A DNA stretch of 45,278 nt, taken from contig QWHO01000002.1 of assembly GCA_021404945.1 (NCBI GenBank), positions 1 to 45,278 of the forward strand, written 5' to 3'. This document shows, piece after piece, positions 25,601 to 33,309 of this stretch (the first letter of the stretch is position 1; each line of letters opens with the position of its first letter). Below the pieces are notes generated by a model, which worked only from the letters and a program-made list of their open reading frames with translations, made no database searches and had not been told where the DNA came from. This DNA comes from a bacterium CPR1 (GTDB lineage: Bacteria > Vulcanimicrobiota > Xenobia > Xenobiales > QWHO01). Made by a program: the position numbers and the translations under genes.

Positions 25601-26934
25601 CTGAGATCTATATGAACAACCGTCAAAACGACGAGGCGATGGTGGACTTCGGGCGGCTGATCAACCTGTGTGTGGCGGCCATGGAGCGAGACAGCGCCTC
25701 CGATTACCGCCCCGACCTGGCAGAGGCATATAACAACCGGGCCTGGACCCGAAGCATCATGGGCCAGATCGACGAGTCACTCAAAGACTTCGCCCAGTCG
25801 CTGGACATTTATGGGCAGCTGGTGATTCAGGAGAAGCGATTCGAGTACGGCGACTCCCTGGCCTGGACCTATAACAATCGGGCGACCACGCTCAAGCAGG
25901 CTGGACAGCACGCTCCCGCTCTCAAGGACTACTCGGATGCCATCGAGATTTACAACATCCTGGTCGGGCAGGGTCGCGACGACCTTTCTCTGCGCCTCTC
26001 CACGGCTCTGCTGAACCGGGGTCTGCTGCACCAGGACATGGGCAGCTATGATCGGGCGATGGCGGATATGACCCGCGCTGTGGAGCTGCGCATCGCCGAT
26101 GCCCGCCGCGAGCCAACTCCGGCTGCCCTGGCCGAGGTGGCCTCGGGACTGAGCACCCGTGGACTTCTCAATCACCACATGGGGAACGCTCAGGGGGCCA
26201 TGGAGGACTACCAGGGCGCCATCAGCTTCTATTCCGACCTGGTCGAGTCGCGGGGTCGGCAGGACCTGGCCCCTGAGTTGGGACGAGCCCTGGTGGCTCG
26301 CAGCATGCTCGGAATCGGCCCGGGTCAGGATGATCAGGCGTTTGCCGCCCTGACCAGGGCGATTCAGGTGGTCAACAAGTCGGCCAGCCTGGGGCACGAT
26401 TTCCCGGCCTCGTTCCCGGTGCATTTCCTCAAAGCCGCCGCCACCGTGACCAGTTCGCGAGACATCAACGAGTGTCTCGATCTTCTGACCGGAATCTCCG
26501 AGCTCTTCAACCACCTTCTCGAAAGGCCGCGCCTGGTGCAGGATTGGGGCGCCTACGCGGAAGCGCTGACCGAGCTTTCCGCGCGCGTACCGGCCGACCG
26601 GCGCAGCTCGCTGCGCGGTGCTCTCCTGGCGCTGGCGGTGGTGTATGCTCTGGGCGAGGTAGAGACCCAGGGCAACCACGGTCTGCCGACGCTGGTGCGG
26701 GCTCTGCACAGGCTGGGTGAAGCTCTCGAGCGCAGTAAAGTCCCGGGCAACCTCAGTAAGGTCGGCTTGAGCTTCAAGACCCTCATGAAGCGAGTCCCTG
26801 ACTATCGGGGAAGCGAGGACTTTCGCACTGCCCTGGAGGCGATGGTGCGTCTCTGGCAGGCGTTGCCGGCCGCGGTGCCAGCCCACGCCCAGGTATCCCG
26901 CTTTGACCTGGCTCACCTGCTGAAAACGATCTGA
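19657..26934 (+). CDS. Giant STAND/NACHT-like ATPase with 19 TPR-like repeats
   Basis: The protein has 2425 residues from GTG 19657; a TTG at 19648 falls in the terminator T-run. The order is: an N-terminal helical and beta domain (1-205) of unknown type; a Pro/Ala/Glu-rich linker (about 205-870) with APAPAE and PPEPEPVAE repeats; a P-loop ATPase domain with Walker A GDEGVGKS near 940 and Walker B LMLMLDGLDEV near 1037; a helical region; and about 19 repeats of some 47 residues (1355-2235) of the form LAxxxNNRGxxxxxLGxxxxALxDYxxAI. STAND proteins are signal-gated switches: repeats sense, the ATPase oligomerises, and the N-terminus acts. The N-terminal domain matches no effector I know. Candidate roles are phage defence or developmental signalling. 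It stands alone behind a possible attenuator. Confidence 0.85.
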   Translation: MVSELLKYPLPAVPSEAPPRLLQLWQSLSESLQKGDLESASERLEEALGLLVNYYAGATAGALIRAGTADAELTNLARSQPGPKQRLDLLRRAYQVGSKKAEDPFQKDLTEVFFAVSKLSTGKTVPRRHTRWLGLSAPPISGGEDLEDRVAVLASWLRASERFFATWKPQYQPNGANTVHVTLHNRQHRFELVPPLIFGESGESSEVGASTAPPKPSAPAAKPPRAPVAAPRPPTRPGPPSRPVAPPRPPGPVKPEPAPGSVDSTLSAAPAAVKASAAIEPVAAPPVAVPAPAEGPAAIEPVAAPPVAVPAPAEAPAAVEPVAAPPEAAPAPTESSAAVEPEPAPAPAEASVGVQAGLIPAEIQPEPDKVESASPDPPKSGQERPSRPVAPNPLRPSPVGPPKSPPLGRPQPPGPRPAPPTGPSSPKPTGTAPTGPRPAPPVKPGPPRSPAAQRSSSGEPLARPTPPSRPGPKPSPPVPRADKIPSESSEVVDQAVPEVRETPEKQLDAPIPPPLPDISAFPAGPVGSDQPASTASPFPQWPAPPSPAASASPFPSWPVAAETGPGTESASPFPQWPAAPQVGDLLLPVLPVLPLGEQGSAFPDEPPGLTPVVLPSQSPSAAGAAPESELAAGPVAEAVVVAALEPEPVAEAVVVAPPEPEPVAEVVVAPPEPEPVAEAVVAPPEPVPVVVAPPESEPVVVAPPERGPVAVLPPGPEPAVESEPLAPPAPEHFAPPMPESVAFSPVSGTVAAASTMPEPVAFSPAPAAPPVLPPAAVAPPAPEPAPEAPAPEPALMAPADLPADVVDASWVTPQAAGQSAVAEEESASQRAQGQDRDYGDTIESTSVSAPTTSPGLVISEPQPEEQAPLPEAEQVAAPPSGPPGTLEWRVWSEQERAFVDTTLRQQIYDPGLGPAQTWIERILHYCRTHTSGYLLVDGDEGVGKSLLSEAILVERAAGRFELAVGRYSIQRGGQDDYSTLIEVVNEFLRLNLRCANAGLRTLDLQVTRDYQVRYRNRRERFAAFLLGLAQVNGGRLMLMLDGLDEVVSDTGAKVKLADFLPATLPQGVYVLLTYERGRIPESIKTCLAELGEPFRLSITMQDNSYQEFLHAWLSRYVPLSTPQELQTALVRAQGRLGVARQMADLLQAGFFTNASELPTRETLYPELMRQFERHAGPERFRAQFLHFFLLLSADYAAITLEDLACWGVEVDTIFDVLRICPSLLLMESDWTGPTIALAHDSLRRFLWQSYPEESRQIYRSLSAWMVESILAPESKGEPDVGRSKFARLYEWTLAARDPELAESVARSRGLSRLRISSSNELESKLRFHQKVCILDSWKNLLEYLVLTESKDEYREELGWAYSSRGLTYLRMGQFERALEDIGEAITLFVPLIEDGQDQLRNGLAAAYNRRSEACRYLGNFELALADASQAVTQYTTVVEQFGRADLRNLLGMAYQNRAVICRHYGDLITARGDCNTAIELYEQLLASNPRVRQDLASCYHTRGVVSLALGECEPAVLDSGRAIEHFTELVDRQGRTEFANELAAAHNNRGGAYHRLGQAETALVDYGRAINIRRDLVNAGRLDLRNDLALTHTNRGMLTDYLGKRDEALVDYAAAIELRRTLVEVEQRNDLAADLAQTHTYRGATLRALKRIQDAVIDYNKAVDIYTRLIESRPTPELLRQLALAHNSLGLIYLDQGELQKAADSCTRALEINESLTEEDVGQELRVDRAVARNNRGEAHRRAGAFHPAFVDYSEAVEAYTHLIAEGRRDLMRDLALSQNNRARVALVLGDGKTALHDSSRALEIFIYLIEQQGRGDLLPHLGVAYSNRGAAQTRLNAFEKGLTDLGRAIDLYRLLIEDSGRNEFFDELALAYRRRAKALLELGKQQATGSSERMVFPKQALEDFTQAVNFYEQAVKRDQGGPYQIELVRTQILRTELHEELGDVNAALKDAGNAVDYFAARMAEADYTTVRDLLAAFKRRAEIYMNNRQNDEAMVDFGRLINLCVAAMERDSASDYRPDLAEAYNNRAWTRSIMGQIDESLKDFAQSLDIYGQLVIQEKRFEYGDSLAWTYNNRATTLKQAGQHAPALKDYSDAIEIYNILVGQGRDDLSLRLSTALLNRGLLHQDMGSYDRAMADMTRAVELRIADARREPTPAALAEVASGLSTRGLLNHHMGNAQGAMEDYQGAISFYSDLVESRGRQDLAPELGRALVARSMLGIGPGQDDQAFAALTRAIQVVNKSASLGHDFPASFPVHFLKAAATVTSSRDINECLDLLTGISELFNHLLERPRLVQDWGAYAEALTELSARVPADRRSSLRGALLALAVVYALGEVETQGNHGLPTLVRALHRLGEALERSKVPGNLSKVGLSFKTLMKRVPDYRGSEDFRTALEAMVRLWQALPAAVPAHAQVSRFDLAHLLKTI

Positions 26935-26939
26935 CCTCT

Positions 26940-27335
26940 TCAGGCTCGCTCGCACATTCCCCAGAAGGCGCTCAGGCTGCCCATCTGGGCCTTCAGACCT
27001 TCTCCATCGACTCTTGCCAGAACCGAGTTGGCGCCCGACTCATAGGCGGTGGCCGTCAACTCGGGGTTGGACTCCAGGACCACGACCCGCAGGCCCTGCA
27101 TTTTCTCCTGGCTGCGTAACCGCTGCAAGAGCTCCAGGCCCCCCATCCCGGGAAGGCTCAGGCTCAGCAAGATCACTTTGGGCAACTCACGATCCTGGTG
27201 GGGGGGCATCCCTTGCAGGTAGTTGAGGGCTGCTTCAGCGTCCTTCACCGACAGCACTGCCTCGGGCTGCAGTGCCTGGCTCAGTTGCCCTGCCACCTCG
27301 GCGTCGGCTTCCACCAGCAAGATCACTACAATCAC
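26940..27335 (-). CDS. Degenerate response-regulator receiver domain
   Basis: The protein has 131 residues from GTG 27335, with AGGTG upstream; the longer frame to 27488 looks non-native. It is a single CheY-like fold: VILLVEADAEVAGQLSQAL, PKVILLSLSLPGMGGLELL, LRVVVLESNPELTATAYESG and ANSVLARVDG. The acidic pocket is partly kept (EADAE). The phospho-acceptor aspartate expected in the LLDLxLPGMxG strand is serine, and the conserved lysine is arginine. It is probably not phosphorylated and may act by protein contact. It converges on the STAND gene. Confidence 0.75.
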   Translation of the reverse strand: MIVVILLVEADAEVAGQLSQALQPEAVLSVKDAEAALNYLQGMPPHQDRELPKVILLSLSLPGMGGLELLQRLRSQEKMQGLRVVVLESNPELTATAYESGANSVLARVDGEGLKAQMGSLSAFWGMCERA

Positions 27336-27486
27336 CCCCTGCACCTGAAAAAAAGGCTGCCAGAACCTGGTTCTGAGCGGCTGACTCCCTGTTCGACACG
27401 CCAGTGTATCCGGTCGGCAGCCGAGCGTCAAGCACTGCCGCTCCGGGATCTTGGCAGAGCTTGCATGGTCTTGATGGTGCAATTCC

Positions 27487-27517
27487 AAAAACGACGACAG
27501 CCCCTTTCGGGGCTGTC
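27487..27517 (-). terminator. Intrinsic terminator after the 27545 gene
   Basis: On the reverse strand GACAGCCCC pairs with GGGGCTGTC around GAAA, and GTCGTTTTTGG follows. It lies 28 bases past the stop of the gene at 27545. Confidence 0.8.
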
Positions 27518-27544
27518 AGCCGAATCGTCGGGAACCCGAACCTT

Positions 27545-28357
27545 TCAGGCAGCCACGGCGATGGTGGCCTGGGAAGCGGCCGGAGGAGCCTGGGGAGGCG
27601 GCGGAGGGGCGTTCTGCTGATCGGTCTGCATGTTGACCTGGCCGCGCTCGCGAAGGTACTGCAGCACGTGGTAAGAGTAAGCGGCGATGTCGCCAGCCAG
27701 ACCGATGGCGGTCATGGTCGGGGCCACGCCGGCCAGGGCCGGGATGAACTTGTCGCCCAGGGCGCCTACCACGCCGACCACGTCGGTGACCACGTGAGCC
27801 GAGTCGATGATCTTGGTGGCCCGGTCGGCGTCCTTATTCTTCCAGGTGTCGACGGCTTTCTTGCCGTCGAGCACCAGGGCCGTGATACGCAGCATCGGCA
27901 AGAAGGCGTTCTCAGCAAACTGCGAGGCACTGTCGGGGAGCCCGCTGTAGACCTGGGTTTTGACGCCCAGAGCGGCCTCCTTGAAGGCGAAGGCCGGGTC
28001 GGCCTTGACCAGGTTGGCGGCTTCCTCGGCGGCGGCCGTGATGAACATCTGGCTACCTTTGATGAAGCGGGACATGATGCCCGGGCTTTCGTTCTTGATC
28101 TGCAGAACCTGCTCGCCGTTGACCGTGATGGTCACCTGGTCGCCACTGCCCATCTTGTTGAGCACCTTCTTGGTGAACTCAGGTGAAGAGGTCAGGTTCT
28201 CCAGGATGCGAGCGGCCGCATCGGGGTTCTCAGCATTCGGCTTGGCCGGCTGACCCTGAGCCTGCTGCTCGGGGGCCTCGGCCTGCTGCGCCGGCTGCTG
28301 CGCGTTGGACGATGAGGGGCGAAACGTGCGCGCCATCGGTGCGTTTGTAATAACCAT
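27545..28357 (-). CDS. Unrecognised helical protein with Pro/Gln-rich ends
   Basis: The protein has 270 residues from ATG 28357, with GGAGG nine bases before. Residues 1-45 are a Gln/Ala/Pro-rich disordered tail. Residues 45-90 are a helix-rich segment (AARILENLTSSPEFTKKVL). The middle and C-terminal half have amphipathic to hydrophobic helices, including VVTDVVGVVGALGDKFIPAL and GVAPTMTAIGLAGDIAAYSY, that could associate with membranes. A PPPPPQAPPAA tail ends the protein. I recognise no family. Its start MVITNAPMA resembles those of other leaderless-looking proteins in this window. The gene at 28467 on the same strand lies 109 bases upstream. Confidence 0.7.
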   Translation of the reverse strand: MVITNAPMARTFRPSSSNAQQPAQQAEAPEQQAQGQPAKPNAENPDAAARILENLTSSPEFTKKVLNKMGSGDQVTITVNGEQVLQIKNESPGIMSRFIKGSQMFITAAAEEAANLVKADPAFAFKEAALGVKTQVYSGLPDSASQFAENAFLPMLRITALVLDGKKAVDTWKNKDADRATKIIDSAHVVTDVVGVVGALGDKFIPALAGVAPTMTAIGLAGDIAAYSYHVLQYLRERGQVNMQTDQQNAPPPPPQAPPAASQATIAVAA

Positions 28358-28466
28358 TTGGGTCAGCCTCCAGAATTTTTTGTCTCGGTCGAGGACAATA
28401 TAGTGAGCTTCGGGTCGGGCATGTTTGCCAGGGTGTTAACAGACGGCCTGATGGTTTCAGGCTTCC

Positions 28467-30185
28467 TTAAGGGTTCGGTCGTGAGAGCACAAATTCGTGG
28501 TCATTCACCTGGCGCACCCCGTAGCCGGAGTTGCCGTAGCGCGAGATGACCACCTGGTCGTTGCCGTCCGAGAGGCTCCAGCGCTCTTTCTCGCCCAGCA
28601 TCTTGGGCTTGAGCGAGCTGGGCAGGTAGTCTTTCAGTCGTCGGGTATGGCTCATGGAGACGGTCTGATCGTTCTTGATGGTCAGGTCGCCCGAATCCAC
28701 CGAGACCGAGAAGGTCTGATCGTCCTCGCGCACAATCTTGCCCTTCCCGCCGCTGAATGTGACCTCCCAGCCCGAGTCGAAGAGGTAACGGTCACCCTGG
28801 CGCACATAGGCGCCTCCCTCGATGGTGGCACGGGCTTCGGGCTTCTCGCGGTAGAGAGGCCAGACGAAGCTGGAGGCTCCCCAGAGCGCGGCCCCGGCTG
28901 CAGCGATAGGGAGAGAGGCGGCCGGGAAGGCTGACACCGCAGCCACGGTGGCCGAGTAGCTTCCCAGATAGAGGGCTCGGCTGATGGAAGCCTCCACCCC
29001 GAGAATCTGGTAGAAATTTTTGGAATACTCGGCGGCGCCCTTGAGGTTGGACTTGTTGACGAGCTGGTCGCGCACGGCCAGGTCCGCCTTGCCGCTCACC
29101 ACTCCCGTCAGGGCACCGATGACGGCCATGGACGAGTAGAGCCCGATGAAGGCCGTACCGGGGCTCGGGCCCAGCATGGAAATGAGCTTGGGGTGAAGGC
29201 CCAGGGTGCAGCCCACCCGTACGGCCCGGGCGCCGGCAGTGGCCAGCCCGATCTTCTTGAGGCTCTCCACCGGTCGGTCGGAATTGACGGCATTGTCGAC
29301 CACGCTGCCCAGCATGCTCTCTCCCAGGATGCCAACCGCCGGGCTACCGATGTTGCCGATGGAGCTGATGGTGGAGGCGATCCCGTAGGCCGTTCCCTGC
29401 TTCCAGAGCTCGGGGGTGATCACGCCCAGCAGCATGGCCGCCCCCACTTCGTCGAGCACGTCGCCCACCTTGAGAGCGCGGTACTCAGGCGACTCCTTGA
29501 AGAGCTCATAGAAGACGTTGAACTTCTCGGCAAACGACTTCTTGCGAAAGTCGTACATCTGCACCCCCAGCTCGTCGGGAAGCCCGAAGGCCTGCTTGAA
29601 GGAGGCCGGCAGCAGCATCTCGCTCACCGGAAGCGTCTCTTTGGCCTCAAAGCCATTGTCGGTGAGCCATTTGGTCATGTTGGGGTCGGCCGTGGTGGGC
29701 ACGGCCAGCCGCCTGCTGACGATCATTGTGCCGAAGAAGCGGTTGTTGCCCAGCGGGGTCATCAGCTCGTTGCGGTAAACTGCGTTCGGGTCGAAGTCGG
29801 AGTTCTTGACATCGTAGACTGAGAACACCGAGCCTGGACCGGCCGGGGCGGCCGCTCGCAGCGCATCCACCACCAGACCGAGGTTGGCATCCGAGTGGTA
29901 GACCACCGACAGGCGGATGTCCTTCATTTCGGGTGAGCGGGCCAGGTCGACAAAGGCGGGGTCGAGTCCGAACTGACGGGCGGCAAAGTCGATGTTGCCG
30001 GTCGTGATCGGAAACTCATCGTAGTTCACACCCTCTCTGAAGAGAGGGTTGGATTCCAGACGTCGATTGGAGACCGGGCCTGGGGTGCCGCGCGCGGGCG
30101 CCGGCGTCGGCGCGGGTGGATTCTTGGAGGAAGCCTTGCGCGGAATGCGGGCCAGGGCGGGGGCGGAAAGCATCTGTATGTTCAT
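28467..30185 (-). CDS. Unrecognised protein with central hydrophobic helices and beta-rich end
   Basis: The protein has 572 residues from ATG 30185. There is a proline-rich segment at 18-40, then a mixed soluble domain (DPAFVDLARSPEMKDIRLSV). Gly/Ala-rich hydrophobic helices run from about 245 to 450 (GIASTISSIGNIGSPAVGIL, AFIGLYSSMAVIGALTGVV, LPIAAAGAALWGASSFVWPL). A beta-rich C-terminal domain has repeated short strands (VTFSGGKGKIV, WSLSDGNDQVVISRYG). No known family is evident. The extended -10 element TGCTATAGT ends only 11 bases before the ATG, so the mRNA would be nearly leaderless. Confidence 0.7.
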   Translation of the reverse strand: MNIQMLSAPALARIPRKASSKNPPAPTPAPARGTPGPVSNRRLESNPLFREGVNYDEFPITTGNIDFAARQFGLDPAFVDLARSPEMKDIRLSVVYHSDANLGLVVDALRAAAPAGPGSVFSVYDVKNSDFDPNAVYRNELMTPLGNNRFFGTMIVSRRLAVPTTADPNMTKWLTDNGFEAKETLPVSEMLLPASFKQAFGLPDELGVQMYDFRKKSFAEKFNVFYELFKESPEYRALKVGDVLDEVGAAMLLGVITPELWKQGTAYGIASTISSIGNIGSPAVGILGESMLGSVVDNAVNSDRPVESLKKIGLATAGARAVRVGCTLGLHPKLISMLGPSPGTAFIGLYSSMAVIGALTGVVSGKADLAVRDQLVNKSNLKGAAEYSKNFYQILGVEASISRALYLGSYSATVAAVSAFPAASLPIAAAGAALWGASSFVWPLYREKPEARATIEGGAYVRQGDRYLFDSGWEVTFSGGKGKIVREDDQTFSVSVDSGDLTIKNDQTVSMSHTRRLKDYLPSSLKPKMLGEKERWSLSDGNDQVVISRYGNSGYGVRQVNDHEFVLSRPNP

Positions 30186-30195
30186 GATGGGGTGG

Positions 30196-30204
30196 ACTAT
30201 AGCA
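30196..30204 (-). promoter_or_regulatory. Extended -10 promoter of the 28467 gene
   Basis: TGCTATAGT on the reverse strand lies so close to the start codon that the predicted transcript begins only a few bases before ATG 30185. Confidence 0.5.
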
Positions 30205-30242
30205 GGGTCACCCCACCGGGTTGGAACCGGATCGTTAACGTT

Positions 30243-30560
30243 TTACTGCGGGCTGGACAGCAGACGGGGGAGCTCTCCGCGGTCGAGCCAGATTCCACCG
30301 CACTTTTCGCATTCATCGAGCATCAGGTCCTCGATGCTCTGGTGAGCCCCTTCGTGCAGCACGCCCCTGCAGCGCGGGCAGCGGTTCTCGGTCTTGCGTT
30401 TCTTCTGCAATTGCACTTCCAGGGCGTTCTTGCGAGAGCGGGTGATGCGTTGGAGCTCGTTCTTGTCCAGCCAGCACCCGTTGCAGAGGGGGCAGATGTC
30501 GATAACCGTGCTCAGCATGGTCATCGGGCTCATGTCGACCTTGTCTTTGGGGCACTTCAT
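30243..30560 (-). CDS. Double TFIIB-type zinc-ribbon protein
   Basis: The protein has 105 residues from ATG 30560; GTG 30572 is possible but its ribosome site would be too close. Two zf-TFIIB units are present. The first is MKCPKDKVDMSPM with ICPLCNGCWLDKNEL, although its first pair has only one cysteine. The second is RCPRCRGVLHEG with CEKCGGIWLDRGEL. The C-x2-C-x-G-x-W-L-D-x-x-E-L signature is diagnostic. The role in bacteria is unknown; such proteins are thought to bind zinc and nucleic acid or protein. The gene is divergent from the epimerase at 30641. Confidence 0.85.
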   Translation of the reverse strand: MKCPKDKVDMSPMTMLSTVIDICPLCNGCWLDKNELQRITRSRKNALEVQLQKKRKTENRCPRCRGVLHEGAHQSIEDLMLDECEKCGGIWLDRGELPRLLSSPQ

Positions 30561-30640
30561 CAGGGCGGGCACTTCCTTGGGCCGGCAAAAGACTCCTTCC
30601 AGGAGGAATCAGGCCTGAAAGAACAGTAACTCTGGCGACG

Positions 30641-31033
30641 ATGCTCGATCATGTCGCCATAGCGGTTCCTGATCTGGAGGCCGCCCTTCAGAAACTGACT
30701 CCTTTCTTGGCCGGACAGGCCCACTTCGAAGAGGTGCCCGACCAGGGCGTGAGGGTGGCTCTGGTGCCGCTCGGCAACTGCCATCTTGAGCTGCTCTCGC
30801 CGCTGTCGGAAGACTCTCCGGTGGGCAAGTTCCTGGCCAGGAAGGGGCCGGGCCTCCACCATGTGGCTTTCCACGTCGAGGACGTGGCGTCCGAGCTGGT
30901 GGCCTTCGCCGAGCGTGGCTACGAGCTGATCGACAAAACACCGCGTCGGGGGGCCGGGGGAAAGACCATCGGCTTCCTGCACCCGCGCTCGACCGGTGGA
31001 GTTCTGGTCGAACTGTGCAGCCACAACCCATGA
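30641..31033 (+). CDS. mce: Methylmalonyl-CoA epimerase
   Basis: The protein has 130 residues from ATG 30641. It has the VOC/glyoxalase fold with two beta-alpha-beta3 units: [40 protein letters not shown] and [11 protein letters not shown]. The metal ligands (His3, His49-region, His in GLHHVAF and the terminal Glu in VELC) are present. It interconverts the (R)- and (S)-methylmalonyl-CoA epimers, so a mutase pathway is expected elsewhere in the genome. Its stop overlaps the lepA start by four bases (ATGA, 31030-31033). Confidence 0.92.
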   Translation: MLDHVAIAVPDLEAALQKLTPFLAGQAHFEEVPDQGVRVALVPLGNCHLELLSPLSEDSPVGKFLARKGPGLHHVAFHVEDVASELVAFAERGYELIDKTPRRGAGGKTIGFLHPRSTGGVLVELCSHNP

Positions 31034-32832
31034 GCGACCGCCAGAGCCGCATTCGCAACTTCTGCATCATCGCCCACATCGACCACGGAAAGTCGACCCT
31101 GGCCGACCGCGTGCTGGAGATGACCGGATCGATTTCCGAGCGCGACATGGCCGACCAGGTTCTCGATTCGATGGATCTCGAGCGCGAACGCGGCATCACC
31201 ATCAAGATGACTCCCGTGACCCTTCAGTACAAAGCCGAGGACGGCCTGGAATACACCTTCAACCTGATCGACACCCCCGGTCACGTCGACTTCACCTATG
31301 AGGTCAGCCGGTCGCTGGCCGCCTGCGACGGAGCCCTGCTGGTGGTGGACGCCGTGCAGGGCGTGGAGGCCCAGACCATGGCCAACTACATGATGGCCAG
31401 CGCCCAGAACCTGACCATCATCCCGGTGATCAACAAAATCGACCTGTCCGCGGCCGACCCTGACCGGGTCAAGCAAGAGATCGAAGAGGTGCTGGCGCTG
31501 CCGGCTGATGACGCGGTATTGATCTCGGCCAAGCAAGGCATCGGCATCGAGGCCTTGCTGGAGGCCATCGTCAAGCAGATCCCGCCCCCCCGGGGCGAGG
31601 ACGATGAACCATTACGGGCCCTCATTTTTGACTCCCAGTATGATCAGTACCGCGGAGTGGTGCCCTTCTTCCGGGTGGTGGACGGGGCCGTGGCCAAAGG
31701 GAGCATGGTGCGCATGATGGGCACCAACAAGACCTACGAGGTGGACGAGGTGGGCGTCTTCCGCCCTGCTCCCGTGGCCGTGGATACCCTCCGCGCAGGG
31801 GACGTGGGCTATCTGGTTGCCCAGATCCGGGAGATATCCGATACCCGGGTGGGAGATACCCTGACCCTGGCCAAGCACGGCTCCACCCATCCCCTGCCTG
31901 GCTATCGAGAGGTCACTCCGATGGTCTACTGCGGTCTTTATCCGATCGACTCGGTGGACTACAACAACCTGCGCGACGCGCTCGGCAAGCTCAAGCTCAA
32001 CGACGCCGCCCTCATCTTCGAGCCGGAGACCTCCATCGCTCTCGGCTTTGGCTTTCGCTGCGGCTTCCTGGGACTGCTCCACATGGATGTGGTGCAAGAG
32101 CGGCTCGAGCGCGAGTTCAATCTGAACTTGATCGCCACCGCCCCCAGCGTGGTCTACACCATCCATACCAAGAAAGGCGAGGTGCTGGAGATTCAGAACC
32201 CCACCGACCTGCCCTCGGTGATGGAAATCGATGAGATCGAGGAGCCCCTGGTCAAAGCGACCATCATTACTCCGGAAGAGTATGTCGGCACCATCATGGA
32301 GCTCTGTCAGAGCAAACGGGGCACTTTTACTACTATGGAGTATCCTAGCGAAGGCCGGGCGATGCTGCACTACGAGATGCCCCTGGGAGAGATCATTACC
32401 GACTTCTTCGACCAGCTCAAGTCACGTTCGCGCGGCTACGCCTCGCTCGACTACGAGATGTGCGGGAAGCGCTCGGCCGACCTGGTCCGACTCGACATCC
32501 TGGTGCACGGCGAGAAGGTGGATGCGTTGAGCTGCATCGTGCACCGCGAGAAGGCTCCCACGGTGGGTCGAGCCCTGGTGGAGAAGCTCCAGGAGGTCAT
32601 ACCCCGCCAGATGTTCGAGGTGCCCGTGCAGGCTTCACTGGGGGGCAAGGTGATCGCTCGCGAGACGGTCAAGGCCATGCGCAAGAACGTGCTGGCCAAG
32701 TGCTACGGCGGGGACATCTCGCGTAAGCGCAAGCTGCTCGAGAAACAGAAGGAAGGCAAGAAGAGGCTCAAGCGCATTGGCAACGTGGACATCCCTCAAG
32801 AAGCCTTCCTGGCGGTCTTGAAAGTGGGCTGA
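31030..32832 (+). CDS. lepA: Elongation factor 4 (LepA), back-translocating GTPase
   Basis: The protein has 600 residues from ATG 31030, coupled to mce by an ATGA overlap. GTPase motifs are complete: [13 protein letters not shown] (G1), RGITIK (G2), DTPGHVDF (G3), [10 protein letters not shown] (G4) and SAKQGIG (G5). The LepA-specific C-terminal domain is present with [20 protein letters not shown] and the usual end [16 protein letters not shown]. It acts on stalled or mistranslocated ribosomes. Confidence 0.97.
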   Translation: MSDRQSRIRNFCIIAHIDHGKSTLADRVLEMTGSISERDMADQVLDSMDLERERGITIKMTPVTLQYKAEDGLEYTFNLIDTPGHVDFTYEVSRSLAACDGALLVVDAVQGVEAQTMANYMMASAQNLTIIPVINKIDLSAADPDRVKQEIEEVLALPADDAVLISAKQGIGIEALLEAIVKQIPPPRGEDDEPLRALIFDSQYDQYRGVVPFFRVVDGAVAKGSMVRMMGTNKTYEVDEVGVFRPAPVAVDTLRAGDVGYLVAQIREISDTRVGDTLTLAKHGSTHPLPGYREVTPMVYCGLYPIDSVDYNNLRDALGKLKLNDAALIFEPETSIALGFGFRCGFLGLLHMDVVQERLEREFNLNLIATAPSVVYTIHTKKGEVLEIQNPTDLPSVMEIDEIEEPLVKATIITPEEYVGTIMELCQSKRGTFTTMEYPSEGRAMLHYEMPLGEIITDFFDQLKSRSRGYASLDYEMCGKRSADLVRLDILVHGEKVDALSCIVHREKAPTVGRALVEKLQEVIPRQMFEVPVQASLGGKVIARETVKAMRKNVLAKCYGGDISRKRKLLEKQKEGKKRLKRIGNVDIPQEAFLAVLKVG

Positions 32833-32848
32833 CCTGTTGTGCTATAAT
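32818..32848 (+). promoter_or_regulatory. Promoter for the Fe-S carrier gene
   Basis: TGCTATAAT (32840-32848) is a consensus extended -10. TTGAAA at 32818-32823 gives a loose 19-base spacing. The predicted start is near 32855, about 16 bases before the ATG. Confidence 0.65.
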
Positions 32849-32870
32849 GGAGCTCGATAGGAGGTCTTTC

Positions 32871-33224
32871 ATGGCTGAGCTTGCGGAGAACCCCGTTCAA
32901 GATATCATTTTGACCGAGAAGGCCCGGAACGAAGTGAAGCGTCTGGTGGCCGAGAACAATCTCGAGGGTCACTACCTGCGCATGGGGGTGCGAGGCGGTG
33001 GATGCTCGGGTCTGTCCTACACTCTGGGCTTTGACCCTCAAACCGGACAGTATGACCGGATCTTCGACTTTGACGGCGTGAAAGTCGCCATCGACATGAA
33101 GAGCTTCCTCTACCTTCGAGGGGTCGAGCTCGACTATACGCAGGATCTGCTCGGTGGAGGATTCAAGTTCCACAATCCCAACGCCAAGAGAAGTTGTGGC
33201 TGCGGGAGCTCTTTCACCACCTGA
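32871..33224 (+). CDS. A-type iron-sulfur carrier (ErpA/IscA family)
   Basis: The protein has 117 residues from ATG 32871, with AGGAGGT just upstream; an earlier ATG at 32847 overlaps the promoter. The three cluster cysteines are present in GGGCSGLSY and RSCGCGSSF. Flanking blocks ILTEKARNEVKRL and FLYLRGVELDYTQDLLGGGFKFHNPNA are typical of ErpA-like proteins. It delivers Fe-S clusters to target enzymes. A terminator follows, then the cysteine desulfurase and scaffold genes, a sensible Fe-S assembly neighbourhood. Confidence 0.93.
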   Translation: MAELAENPVQDIILTEKARNEVKRLVAENNLEGHYLRMGVRGGGCSGLSYTLGFDPQTGQYDRIFDFDGVKVAIDMKSFLYLRGVELDYTQDLLGGGFKFHNPNAKRSCGCGSSFTT

Positions 33225-33251
33225 CCGGCGCGTGGGCTGGAATTTTCTTGG

Positions 33252-33281
33252 ACCCGAGTTTGAATAAGCTCGGGTTTTTTT
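33252..33281 (+). terminator. Intrinsic terminator after the Fe-S carrier
   Basis: ACCCGAG (33252-33258) pairs with CTCGGGT (33269-33275) and runs into TTTTTT. It lies only about 30 bases before the desulfurase start, so partial readthrough may link the genes. Confidence 0.85.
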
Positions 33282-33309
33282 CTCCAAATCTGGTATGTTT
33301 TTTCAGGGG

